DNA of 7,351 bases from Veillonella sp. (GTDB taxonomy: Bacteria; Bacillota; Negativicutes; Veillonellales; Veillonellaceae), in contig JAIITD010000086.1 of NCBI GenBank assembly GCA_022737715.1, positions 1 through 7,351 of the forward strand. The letters run 5' to 3'. Under the pieces are notes generated by a model. The model searched no databases. It saw only the letters and a program-made list of their open reading frames with translations, and was not told where the DNA came from. Below are positions 1-6,045 of the stretch, one piece after another. The translations under genes and the position numbers were made by a program. Every line of letters begins with the position of its first letter. The first letter of the stretch is position 1.

Positions 1-3
1 GGT

Positions 4-11
4 TCACCTCT
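4..11 (-). promoter_or_regulatory. Ribosome binding site of a gene beyond the left edge
   Basis: Read on the minus strand, the bases just after the metA stop codon (16-18) are ATACAGAGGTGAACC, which contains AGAGGTGA, a good match to the Shine-Dalgarno sequence. It sits at the same distance from a stop codon as the other ribosome binding sites of this operon. I infer that a fourth gene of the methionine operon starts a few bases outside the window. Its identity cannot be seen. Confidence 0.55.
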
Positions 12-15
12 GTAT

Positions 16-975
16 TTAAATATAAGCACCAAAATTTTTATCTCGTTCAAACTTCATCTTCTGAATTTGTTCAATAATATATGGTGTTTCTTGGTATACG
101 TAATAGTTCAACCAATTTGTAAAGAGCAATGTACTAACAGAGCGCCATCTTACGATTGGTTTTTGTTTTGGATCATCATCAGGGAAATAGTTTTCTGGTA
201 CCGCAATGTCTTCACCTTTGGCAAGATCTCGTACATATTCACGATTGAGTGTATCCCAATCGTACTCAGAGTGACCAAAAACAAAGATATGTTTATTATC
301 CAAACTACGTACGATAGCAGCCCCAGTTGGTTCAGAACCAGCTAACAATTCTAATTCCCTATGTGCTTTAATTTGCTCTAATGAAACTGTTGTATGGCGG
401 GAGTGCGGCATCCAGAACTTTTCATCAAATCCTCGCAAGAGAACTGGTTGATCGTTGTAGATATCATGCTCATAAACGCCGAACAATTTAGTATCCATAA
501 TTTGTTTATTGATACCGAAATGATGGTACAAACCAGCTTGTGCGCCCCAACAAATATAGAACGTGGAGTATACGTGTTCTTCACTCCAATTCATAATTTC
601 TACGAGCTCATCCCAATAGTCAACCTCTTCAAAAGGCATCAACTCTACAGGGGCACCGGTAATAATCAAACCATCAAAAAACTCATCTTTAACTTCGTCA
701 AAGGTACGATAGAATGTATCCAAATATTCTTCATCTACATTCTTAGATTTTCGAGATGCTGTATGCAATAAAGTTAGGTTTACTTGCAATGGGCTATTAC
801 TAAGAGCGCGGAGGATTTGTGTTTCTGTAACCTCTTTTGTAGGCATCAAATTGACAAGTAAAATTTGGAGCGGCCGAATTTGTTGTGTTTCCGCTCGTTC
901 TGTATCCATTACAAAGATATTCTCTTGTGCTAACTTTGTTATAGCCGGTAAATTCTTAATAACTTTAATCGGCAT
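16..975 (-). CDS. metA: Homoserine O-acyltransferase MetA, predicted acetyl-CoA specific
   Basis: This enzyme acylates the hydroxyl of L-homoserine, the committed step of methionine synthesis, in the cytoplasm. The 319-residue protein is full length for the MetA/HTS family (E. coli MetA is about 309) and aligns with it from the first residues (MPIKV). Visible landmarks are the nucleophile Cys142 in ICWGAQAG, the pair His235 and Glu237 in GHSEYDW, and the conserved LFTNWLNYYVYQ near the C terminus (residues 284-295). Residue 111 is Glu (GAPVE). In this family Glu111 goes with acetyl-CoA use and Gly111 with succinyl-CoA, so homoserine O-acetyltransferase is predicted despite the common succinyltransferase name. 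The start is supported by AGGAGG at 983-988, which overlaps the stop codon of the upstream patB gene. It is the third gene of the operon and is probably translationally coupled. Donor choice is inferred from one residue. Confidence 0.95.
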   Translation of the reverse strand: MPIKVIKNLPAITKLAQENIFVMDTERAETQQIRPLQILLVNLMPTKEVTETQILRALSNSPLQVNLTLLHTASRKSKNVDEEYLDTFYRTFDEVKDEFFDGLIITGAPVELMPFEEVDYWDELVEIMNWSEEHVYSTFYICWGAQAGLYHHFGINKQIMDTKLFGVYEHDIYNDQPVLLRGFDEKFWMPHSRHTTVSLEQIKAHRELELLAGSEPTGAAIVRSLDNKHIFVFGHSEYDWDTLNREYVRDLAKGEDIAVPENYFPDDDPKQKPIVRWRSVSTLLFTNWLNYYVYQETPYIIEQIQKMKFERDKNFGAYI

Positions 976-986
976 CGTGAAACCTC

Positions 987-2171
987 CTAAAACCCTTTAG
1001 CAATATAAGCGCGACGCAATGCCTCTAAACCTTCTGTCAATGTTGCACGAGGACAGGCAACATTAATGCGTTCAAACTTTTCGCCATCTTTACCAAACAT
1101 AGAACCACTATCTAGCCATAGCTTTGCATCATTAAGTAGCCATTGTTCACGTTCTTCCGGTGTCAATGGCAACTGGGAGCAATCAAACCACATGAGATAC
1201 GTACCTTCAGGTCGATACATGTGCAGCTTTGGTAAATGTTCTTTAAAATAATCAAGGGTATATTGAATATTACCTTGAATGTATTCCTTTAATTCATCAA
1301 GCCATGGTCCACCGACTTCATAAGCGCCTTGGCAACCTACGAGTCCCATCGTATTCAATTGGCTATATCCTGCACGATCAATTTCTTTGATAAATCGACG
1401 ACGCAAGGAATCATTAGGAATGAAAATGTTAGACACTTGTAAGCCCGCAATATTAAAGGACTTACTAGGCGCTGTACAAACGATGCAATGCTCAGCATAG
1501 CTTTCACCAAGATTAGCAAAAACAATATGCTTGTGGCCATCCCATACGAAATCCGCATGAATTTCGTCGCTAATAATAATGACATTATGTTTAATACAAA
1601 TATCGCCAAGACGTTTTAATTCTTCTTCGGTCCACACACGGCCCACAGGGTTATGAGGATTACAGAGCAAGAATAATGTTACATTGTGCTCAATAATAGC
1701 CCGTTCCACACCTTCAAAATCGATTGTGTATCTATCTTCACCTTGAATCAAAGGCACATTAATCAAATTACGATCATTATCATCGATAACCATGCTGAAA
1801 GGATAATATACTGGTTGATTAATGAGTACCCCTTCCCCTTTCTTGGTGAAAGCACGCACAGCCATGGCAAGAGCAAACACCACGCCAGGTGTTTTTACAA
1901 GCCATTTTTTATCGATATTCCAATTAAAACGGCTAGCGAACCATTGTTTTAGTACATTGAAATATTCATCATCAGATTCCGTATATCCGAAAATACCATG
2001 ATTAACGCGATCTAACAAGACTTGCTTTAGTTCACTAGGAATTTCAAAGTCCATATCCGCTACCCAAAATGGCAATACATCAGCAGGTTTACCACGTTGT
2101 ACAGCAAAATCATATTTTAGAGACTTTGTATGCTTACGATCTACGATTTTATCAAAATTATATCGGCCCAT
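987..2171 (-). CDS. patB: PatB/MalY-type cystathionine beta-lyase (PLP, fold type I)
   Basis: This is a 394-residue PLP enzyme of the aminotransferase class I/II family, MalY/PatB subgroup, the usual length for the group. It most likely splits cystathionine into homocysteine, pyruvate and ammonia in the cytoplasm. The PLP lysine is Lys237 in APSKSFNIAG. Asp202 in SDEIHADF should bind the pyridine nitrogen, NPHNPVGRVW (171-180) is the cofactor-site asparagine region, and Arg375 in ACPRATL fits the substrate-carboxylate arginine. The N-terminal PFWVADMDF (34-42) is typical of MalY/PatB rather than of true aminotransferases. The start has AAGGAGGC at 2177-2183, directly after the stop of the upstream gamma-synthase-like gene, leaving 12 bases between them. 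Its place between that gene and metA supports the methionine role. Family members also act as cysteine desulfhydrases, so a side or main activity releasing sulfide from cysteine is possible. Confidence 0.9.
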   Translation of the reverse strand: MGRYNFDKIVDRKHTKSLKYDFAVQRGKPADVLPFWVADMDFEIPSELKQVLLDRVNHGIFGYTESDDEYFNVLKQWFASRFNWNIDKKWLVKTPGVVFALAMAVRAFTKKGEGVLINQPVYYPFSMVIDDNDRNLINVPLIQGEDRYTIDFEGVERAIIEHNVTLFLLCNPHNPVGRVWTEEELKRLGDICIKHNVIIISDEIHADFVWDGHKHIVFANLGESYAEHCIVCTAPSKSFNIAGLQVSNIFIPNDSLRRRFIKEIDRAGYSQLNTMGLVGCQGAYEVGGPWLDELKEYIQGNIQYTLDYFKEHLPKLHMYRPEGTYLMWFDCSQLPLTPEEREQWLLNDAKLWLDSGSMFGKDGEKFERINVACPRATLTEGLEALRRAYIAKGF

Positions 2172-2183
2172 AATAGCCTCCTT

Positions 2184-3317
2184 TTATTTATTGAAAGCTT
2201 GCGCTAAATCAGCAATCAAATCATCTGTATCTTCAATGCCAACGGACAAGCGCAATAAGCGACGTGTAATTCCTTTACGCTCCGCATCTTCAGGTTTTAA
2301 ATCTGGATGTGTTTGTGTAACTGGATACGTCAACAAAGATTCAGTGCCGCCTAAACTTTCAGCAAATTGAATCAATTGAATACCTTCTAATACTTGTTTA
2401 GCCGTCGCTTCACTGTCTACTTCAAAAGATAACATACCGCCAAAGCCAGTTGTTTGAGATTTGTTTATTTCATAACCTGGATGTTCAGGAAAGCCTGGGA
2501 ATAATACCTTTGTAACCTTTGGTTCATTCTTCAACCATTCTGCTAGAGCAATGGCATTCTTTTGATGCTGTTCCATACGTAGTGCCAACGTTTTGACGCC
2601 GCGAATAACAAGCCAGCTATCAAAGGCAGATAAACACGCACCTACAGTCTTATAAATAAGACGCAATTGAGCTGCCAACTCATCATCTTTCACAATGGTA
2701 AAACCAGAAATCACATCATGATGTCCACCGATAAATTTAGTCCCACTATGAACAACAATATCTGCACCAAGATTTAATGGTTTTTGGAAATACGGGCTTA
2801 AGAATGTATTATCTACAATAACGAGTGCATTGCGGTCGTGCGCCATTTTACTCAATGCACGTACATCGGTAATTTCCATCATTGGATTTGTAGGTGTTTC
2901 AATATATACGGCCTTAGTATTTGGTTTAAAAGCGGCTTGCACTGCATCAAGATCAGATGTGCCTACACACGTAAATTCTACATCATTCTTTTCGTAGATA
3001 TTAGTAAACAATCGAATGGAGCCACCATATAAATCATCACCTAAAATAACATGGTCTCCAGGGGAGAATAAATGGAATACCGCATCAACAGCAGCCATAC
3101 CAGAAGAAAATGCGATTGCATCAGTACCTTCTTCTAGACCTGCAATCAATGTTTCAAGACGATCACGAGTTGGGTTAGACTCACGCGTATATTGGAATCC
3201 TGTTGTTTCACCTAAACCAGGATGTGTAAATGTACTGGACATATAAATGGCTGGAGAAATGGCCCCTGTACTATCTGGCTTACCACTGCCGTGAACACAT
3301 TTTGTATTAAACTTCAT
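2184..3317 (-). CDS. metB: Cystathionine gamma-synthase-like PLP enzyme
   Basis: This 377-residue protein belongs to the Cys/Met metabolism PLP family (fold type I; the family is usually 375-400 residues). The PLP lysine is Lys194 in HSGTKFIGGHHD. YTRESNPTR (43-51) supplies the Tyr and Arg that bind the phosphate of the neighbouring subunit's PLP, Asp169 in VDNTF contacts the pyridine nitrogen, YGGSIRLF (97-104) holds the stacking tyrosine, and Arg356 in LLRLSVGIE binds substrate carboxylate. The expected role is gamma-replacement of O-acyl-homoserine with cysteine to give cystathionine. As the first gene before patB and metA, it completes a transsulfuration branch. Gamma-synthase, gamma-lyase and O-acetylhomoserine sulfhydrylase activities are hard to tell apart by sequence, and some Firmicute homologues do two of these. 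The start is supported by AAGGAGA at 3325-3331, 7 bases upstream. A near-consensus promoter lies further upstream. Confidence 0.88.
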   Translation of the reverse strand: MKFNTKCVHGSGKPDSTGAISPAIYMSSTFTHPGLGETTGFQYTRESNPTRDRLETLIAGLEEGTDAIAFSSGMAAVDAVFHLFSPGDHVILGDDLYGGSIRLFTNIYEKNDVEFTCVGTSDLDAVQAAFKPNTKAVYIETPTNPMMEITDVRALSKMAHDRNALVIVDNTFLSPYFQKPLNLGADIVVHSGTKFIGGHHDVISGFTIVKDDELAAQLRLIYKTVGACLSAFDSWLVIRGVKTLALRMEQHQKNAIALAEWLKNEPKVTKVLFPGFPEHPGYEINKSQTTGFGGMLSFEVDSEATAKQVLEGIQLIQFAESLGGTESLLTYPVTQTHPDLKPEDAERKGITRRLLRLSVGIEDTDDLIADLAQAFNK

Positions 3318-3333
3318 CGTATTGTCTCCTTAT

Positions 3334-3349
3334 ATATCTGATAAGATAT
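3334..3349 (-). other. Small hairpin just before the metB ribosome binding site
   Basis: On the transcribed strand ATATCT-TATC-AGATAT forms a perfect 6-bp stem with a 4-base loop, ending 2 bases before the AAGGAGA ribosome binding site of the gamma-synthase-like gene. It is AU-rich and weak, so it may be chance. If real, it could affect ribosome access. It is not a terminator, because no U tract follows. Confidence 0.25.
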
Positions 3350-3374
3350 GCTTCTATCTGCAAACTACAATCAT

Positions 3375-3390
3375 AGGAAATATAATTCCT
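3375..3390. promoter_or_regulatory. Candidate operator palindrome in the methionine-operon leader
   Basis: AGGAA-ATATAA-TTCCT is a perfect 5-bp inverted repeat with a 6-base AT centre, about 50-65 bases downstream of the predicted transcription start. A second copy of one flank (TAGGAAA, 3400-3406) repeats the TAGGAAA at 3374-3380 with a 26-base offset. GGAATT-containing sites are known for CymR/Rrf2-type sulfur regulators in Firmicutes, so a sulfur-responsive repressor is one possibility. An RNA hairpin is another. The assignment is inference. Confidence 0.3.
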
Positions 3391-3446
3391 GTATGTAACT
3401 AGGAAATAATAATCCCACTCCGAAACTATAGTATTATAATATATCT

Positions 3447-3475
3447 ATTATAAAAAGTACGATGTGCTTAGTCAA
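3447..3475 (-). promoter_or_regulatory. Sigma-70-type promoter of the methionine operon
   Basis: On the minus strand there is TTGACT (3470-3475), exactly 17 bases, then TATAAT (3447-3452), differing from the housekeeping consensus by a single base. The predicted transcription start is near 3440, giving a leader of about 120 nt before the gamma-synthase-like gene. The leader lacks the conserved core of a SAM-I riboswitch and the T-box consensus. The promoter lies between the terminator at 3564-3605 and the first gene of the operon, as expected for a new transcription unit. Confidence 0.8.
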
Positions 3476-3563
3476 TTAAAAGGGCTTATCATATAGCTAA
3501 ATACGCCTATTGAGTCATATGTATTTTGAATGAGTTGTCATAACTTTTAGTTTATATAAATAA

Positions 3564-3605
3564 AAGGTCTGTGAAAATGCACTCTTAATCATTTTCACAG
3601 ACCTT
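3564..3605 (-). terminator. Perfect 16-bp-stem terminator after the zinc-ribbon DUF805 gene
   Basis: AAGGTCTGTGAAAATG (3564-3579) pairs without mismatch with 3590-3605 around a 10-base loop. On the minus strand the stem is followed by TTATTTATAT, a moderate U tract, about 31 bases after the stop codon at 3637-3639. On the plus strand the stem is followed by CTATTTTTATT, so it could work in both directions. No plus-strand gene needs it. It separates the DUF805 unit from the methionine operon. Confidence 0.85.
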
Positions 3606-3636
3606 CTATTTTTATTCTAATGCTCTATACATGTAT

Positions 3637-4263
3637 TTAATTGGCTAGCATACAGTCCACTAGTAACCATAGTACAACTAACACCACTATAAGCCCTATC
3701 GTCAATGGTGTAGATGGGGTCGCATCAATAAATCCATATTTATGTGCCATTTGTTTTGTAATGACTTCTACCCCTGTTGGATTGCCAAAACGATTAGTCG
3801 CTGTCTTTCCTGGCAATGCCATTAATATGAGTACTGCAGGAATCCCGACAAACGGGATAAGTGCTAATAGGACAGGCCATCCGGACCAACCAAGATCATG
3901 TAAACGTCGAACAGCAACGGCTACGCCTGGTATTATAAATCCAATGGACAAAATAAAAAGGACTACCAAACCTAGGCCAACACCCGTCGTACCCGATACA
4001 GGTGTTACACAACTAATAGCGGCACATATAAATAATATAATGGCTATAATTAATTGGTACACAAGCATAAAATGCCAGTATTCACTGCGACTAGCACGGC
4101 CCTCAAAATCCGCATATTTATGAACTACACAGTGTTTAAAATTTTCTATAAAACCCAATTCATAGGCATCAAGTGGCAATGGAATATTTTTCATGTGCCC
4201 ACAATAAGGACAATATCGCTCTGAACTAGGTATTCTTTGTCCACACTTTGGACAAGCACGCAT
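3637..4263 (-). CDS. Zinc-ribbon DUF805 membrane protein (DUF805-A)
   Basis: This 208-residue protein is of unknown function. Residues 1-23 form a small zinc ribbon: Cys4, Cys7, Cys18 and Cys21 in two CxxC pairs. A DUF805 domain follows (about 40-162) with the family landmarks YADFEGRASRSEYWHF (50-65), VRRLHDLGWSGW (118-129), IPFVGIP (136-142) and NRFGNP (157-162). Hydrophobic segments lie at about 65-86, 95-116, 129-150 and, beyond the core domain, 187-206. It is an inner-membrane protein with the ribbon expected in the cytoplasm. It has its own promoter and terminator, so it is transcribed apart from the two DUF805 genes just upstream. The start has AAGAGGT at 4269-4275. Its tail resembles that of DUF805-B, which suggests duplication. 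No biochemical role is established for DUF805 and I assign none. Confidence 0.88.
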   Translation of the reverse strand: MRACPKCGQRIPSSERYCPYCGHMKNIPLPLDAYELGFIENFKHCVVHKYADFEGRASRSEYWHFMLVYQLIIAIILFICAAISCVTPVSGTTGVGLGLVVLFILSIGFIIPGVAVAVRRLHDLGWSGWPVLLALIPFVGIPAVLILMALPGKTATNRFGNPTGVEVITKQMAHKYGFIDATPSTPLTIGLIVVLVVLWLLVDCMLAN

Positions 4264-4306
4264 GCCGAACCTCTTTCTACAATATGATTTACATAATATG
4301 AGTATC

Positions 4307-4318
4307 TAATTCGAATTA
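4307..4318. promoter_or_regulatory. 12-bp perfect palindrome in the DUF805-A leader
   Basis: TAATTCGAATTA is a perfect palindrome lying between the predicted promoter (4339-4366) and the start codon at 4263, about 15-25 bases after the likely transcription start. This is a position where a repressor could block transcription. Perfect 12-bp palindromes do arise by chance in AT-rich DNA, so it is only a candidate. Confidence 0.25.
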
Positions 4319-4338
4319 TTTAGTTTCATCTATTATTC

Positions 4339-4366
4339 ATTTTACAATATTTTTCAATATAGTCAA
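4339..4366 (-). promoter_or_regulatory. Promoter of the zinc-ribbon DUF805 gene
   Basis: TTGACT (4361-4366) is followed after 16 bases by TAAAAT (4339-4344) on the minus strand. The spacer contains a direct repeat, CAATAT-TTTT-CAATAT on the plus strand (4345-4360), with a 10-base period. The predicted leader is about 70 nt. The promoter sits just downstream of the terminator at 4407-4437, consistent with an independent transcription unit. Confidence 0.6.
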
Positions 4367-4406
4367 TAAAACCACATTTAAACTTTCATAAATTTTTCAT
4401 ATAAAA

Positions 4407-4437
4407 AACCTCGTCTTACTAATAGTAAAACGAGGTT
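4407..4437 (-). terminator. Rho-independent terminator ending the trp/DUF805 unit
   Basis: AACCTCGT (4407-4414) pairs with ACGAGGTT (4430-4437). After one C-A mismatch the stem continues for 5 more pairs to a 3-base loop. On the minus strand the stem runs straight into TTTTTTAT, a strong U tract. It begins 3 bases after the stop codon of DUF805-B (4441-4443). It is the first convincing terminator after trpA in the direction of transcription. Confidence 0.88.
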
Positions 4438-4440
4438 ATA

Positions 4441-5016
4441 TTAGAACATGCCTCTAGCATTAAAGGATACCCATGCACTTTCAACAAACTGCTGAGTAAA
4501 AATCCAAACATATAAAATAATAGCCACCGTACCCATCAAAATATCTTCTCTTACAGTAGGCGTATGCTCTAGGCCTAACTGTCGCTCCATAACGGGCGTA
4601 ACAGCGGTATACCCTGTTTTTTCCCCATACGCATTCATGGATATGTCCCCTTTTTTCACAAGATTAGATAAGAGCACAAAGATACCAACAATAGGAATAA
4701 ATACTAAAAGAAATGTTAATCCGCTCTTTCCAACATCATGCAATCGACGACAGGTAATAGCAAGACTAGGTAGAAAAAATACGAGCTGTAAGATGACAAG
4801 TAGCACCATTGCATAATCACTGCCAGCTGAGGTATTACCGAGCACCATATCTACGATAAGACCGAAACCAGCTAGCCCGTCTAAAATGATTTCGCGGCAC
4901 ACCATAAAGCGCCAAAATTCACTGCGGCTAGTACGGCCAGAGAAGGTGACATATTGTTTAAAGCCACGTTTGAGAGCATCCATATAACTAACATCATATA
5001 TCATATTCTGATTCAT
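4441..5016 (-). CDS. DUF805 membrane protein (DUF805-B)
   Basis: This 191-residue integral membrane protein has unknown function. The DUF805 domain (about 12-135) shows YVTFSGRTSRSEFWRF (22-37), CRRLHDVGKSG (89-99), IPIVGI (107-112) and a divergent NAYGEKTG (128-135) where A has NRFGNPTG. Hydrophobic segments are near 38-60, 69-87, 99-119 and a fourth beyond the core at 159-177. The stretch after the core (pattern G..TG, then T..M....G, then TP, about 131-153) lines up with residues 160-183 of the zinc-ribbon paralogue, so both tails seem to have one origin. It has no zinc ribbon. The gene begins 9 bases after the stop of DUF805-C and is surely co-transcribed with it. Its ribosome binding site is AAGGGGGG, close to the start (3 bases after the G run). 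Met5 is a less likely alternative start. Confidence 0.85.
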   Translation of the reverse strand: MNQNMIYDVSYMDALKRGFKQYVTFSGRTSRSEFWRFMVCREIILDGLAGFGLIVDMVLGNTSAGSDYAMVLLVILQLVFFLPSLAITCRRLHDVGKSGLTFLLVFIPIVGIFVLLSNLVKKGDISMNAYGEKTGYTAVTPVMERQLGLEHTPTVREDILMGTVAIILYVWIFTQQFVESAWVSFNARGMF

Positions 5017-5019
5017 AGG

Positions 5020-5027
5020 CCCCCCTT
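5020..5027 (-). promoter_or_regulatory. Unusual poly-G ribosome binding site of DUF805-B
   Basis: The transcript reads TAAGGGGGGCCTATG: the stop codon of DUF805-C, six Gs, three bases, then the start codon. The G tract is the only Shine-Dalgarno-like sequence and can pair in several registers with the 16S rRNA tail. It differs from the AGGAGG sites elsewhere in the window and suggests weaker initiation or dependence on translation of the upstream gene. Confidence 0.5.
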
Positions 5028-6009
5028 ATCTATCTTCATATTTTTGATCGTATGGCACAATCGCCTCAATACGCCACGTATCATGCTCATATATCATCTT
5101 TACAAACATTCGATTAGGATAGGCTTTATCTGTGAAATCCATATCAAATGAAATATGATCTACATCGTCATCATCTCTTAATACGCCTTGTAGGAGGATG
5201 GAAGATATTTGACGATTCTGATTGGTTTTAACAGATTTAACCCATTGATCATAGGTACCATATTTTTCACGTTCTCGATGAGCTAATAAACGATATGCCG
5301 CTTGATATTGTTCTTTATTAAGATATGTATAATAATCTGTTACAACCTGTTTAGCCGATGTAATCGCTTTATCACTGCCTAATGTTTTTTGTGCCATAAT
5401 CATAAATGCACCAGGTTGCATTTGTAAATACGCATCAATCTCCTTATCTACAGCAGAGGAAAAACTATAGATGCCAATTCCCCAACTAACAATAGTAAGA
5501 AAAATAGCAGCAATAATGCTTGTTTTCCCATATGATGTATGAGATGCGTTGCTTGATGTATCTAGGTTTTGCCGATTATCTACCAAGTTATCACTAAATA
5601 AATCGATTTCTTCAAAGGATTCGACTGAGCTTTCACTAATAAGATGTTTCTTTGTACCTCGCAATAATAATACGATAACGATTAAAATGCCTATATAAGG
5701 AATAACCCCTAATAGCAAAAGCCATTCGCTATTATTTGTATCATGCAAGCGGCGTACCATAGCGCCCAAATTTGGCAATGTTAAGGCCATAATCGAAATG
5801 AACCACAACGCAAAAACTATGCCTATTGTATATATAAATAGAGCACTATGAAGGGACAGTAGACCTAGCACGGCTAAGCAAACACCAACAATCAAATGCT
5901 CAACGAGCATAAATCGCCAAAATGCGCCCCGAGAAATGGTGCCGGAAAAATCACAATACCGATCTATAATATTGTCTTTAATTGTATCAATTACTAATTG
6001 TCGTATCAT
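5026..6009 (-). CDS. DUF805 membrane protein with anchored C-terminal domain (DUF805-C)
   Basis: This 327-residue protein is of unknown function. The N-terminal DUF805 domain (about 10-118) has YCDFSGTISRGAFWRF (18-33) and VRRLHDTNNSEW (85-96). It lacks the usual Arg after FSG and the Glu of SRSE, and it has no NRFG motif. Hydrophobic segments are near 34-53, 56-78 and 96-117. A polar, acidic, Ser/Asn-rich linker (118-160) leads to another membrane segment (164-184) and a soluble domain (about 190-327). That domain, with VVTDYYTYLNKEQYQAAYRLL at its front and a final KMIYEHDTWRIEAI strand, looks like an NTF2-like fold; this is a judgement from pattern only. Charge around 164-184 (Lys162 before, acidic after) favours an extracytoplasmic C-terminal domain. 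The gene starts 36 bases after trpA with AAAGGA at 6016-6021 and no visible terminator or promoter between, so trp read-through is likely. Confidence 0.85.
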   Translation of the reverse strand: MIRQLVIDTIKDNIIDRYCDFSGTISRGAFWRFMLVEHLIVGVCLAVLGLLSLHSALFIYTIGIVFALWFISIMALTLPNLGAMVRRLHDTNNSEWLLLLGVIPYIGILIVIVLLLRGTKKHLISESSVESFEEIDLFSDNLVDNRQNLDTSSNASHTSYGKTSIIAAIFLTIVSWGIGIYSFSSAVDKEIDAYLQMQPGAFMIMAQKTLGSDKAITSAKQVVTDYYTYLNKEQYQAAYRLLAHREREKYGTYDQWVKSVKTNQNRQISSILLQGVLRDDDDVDHISFDMDFTDKAYPNRMFVKMIYEHDTWRIEAIVPYDQKYEDR

Positions 6010-6045
6010 TAAACATCCTTTTTCTCAAACGACAGAGCAACTGTA

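Noticed and set aside
394..771. Plus-strand open frame of 125 codons opposite metA
   Set aside because: It lies entirely inside metA on the opposite strand and shows no recognisable protein features, so it is a shadow frame.
3334..3349. CTTATCAGA resembling the 5' start of a SAM-I riboswitch
   Set aside because: The rest of the riboswitch core is absent and the start codon follows within about 25 bases, leaving no room for it.
3318..3446. T-box leader for the methionine operon
   Set aside because: No AGGGTGGNACCGCG-like sequence, no specifier stem and no terminator in the leader, which is too short for a typical T-box.
3481..3560. Possible regulatory repeats upstream of the methionine promoter (TATGAC/TCATA-like pieces)
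   Set aside because: The matches are 4-7 bases with irregular spacing in AT-rich DNA and do not rise above chance.
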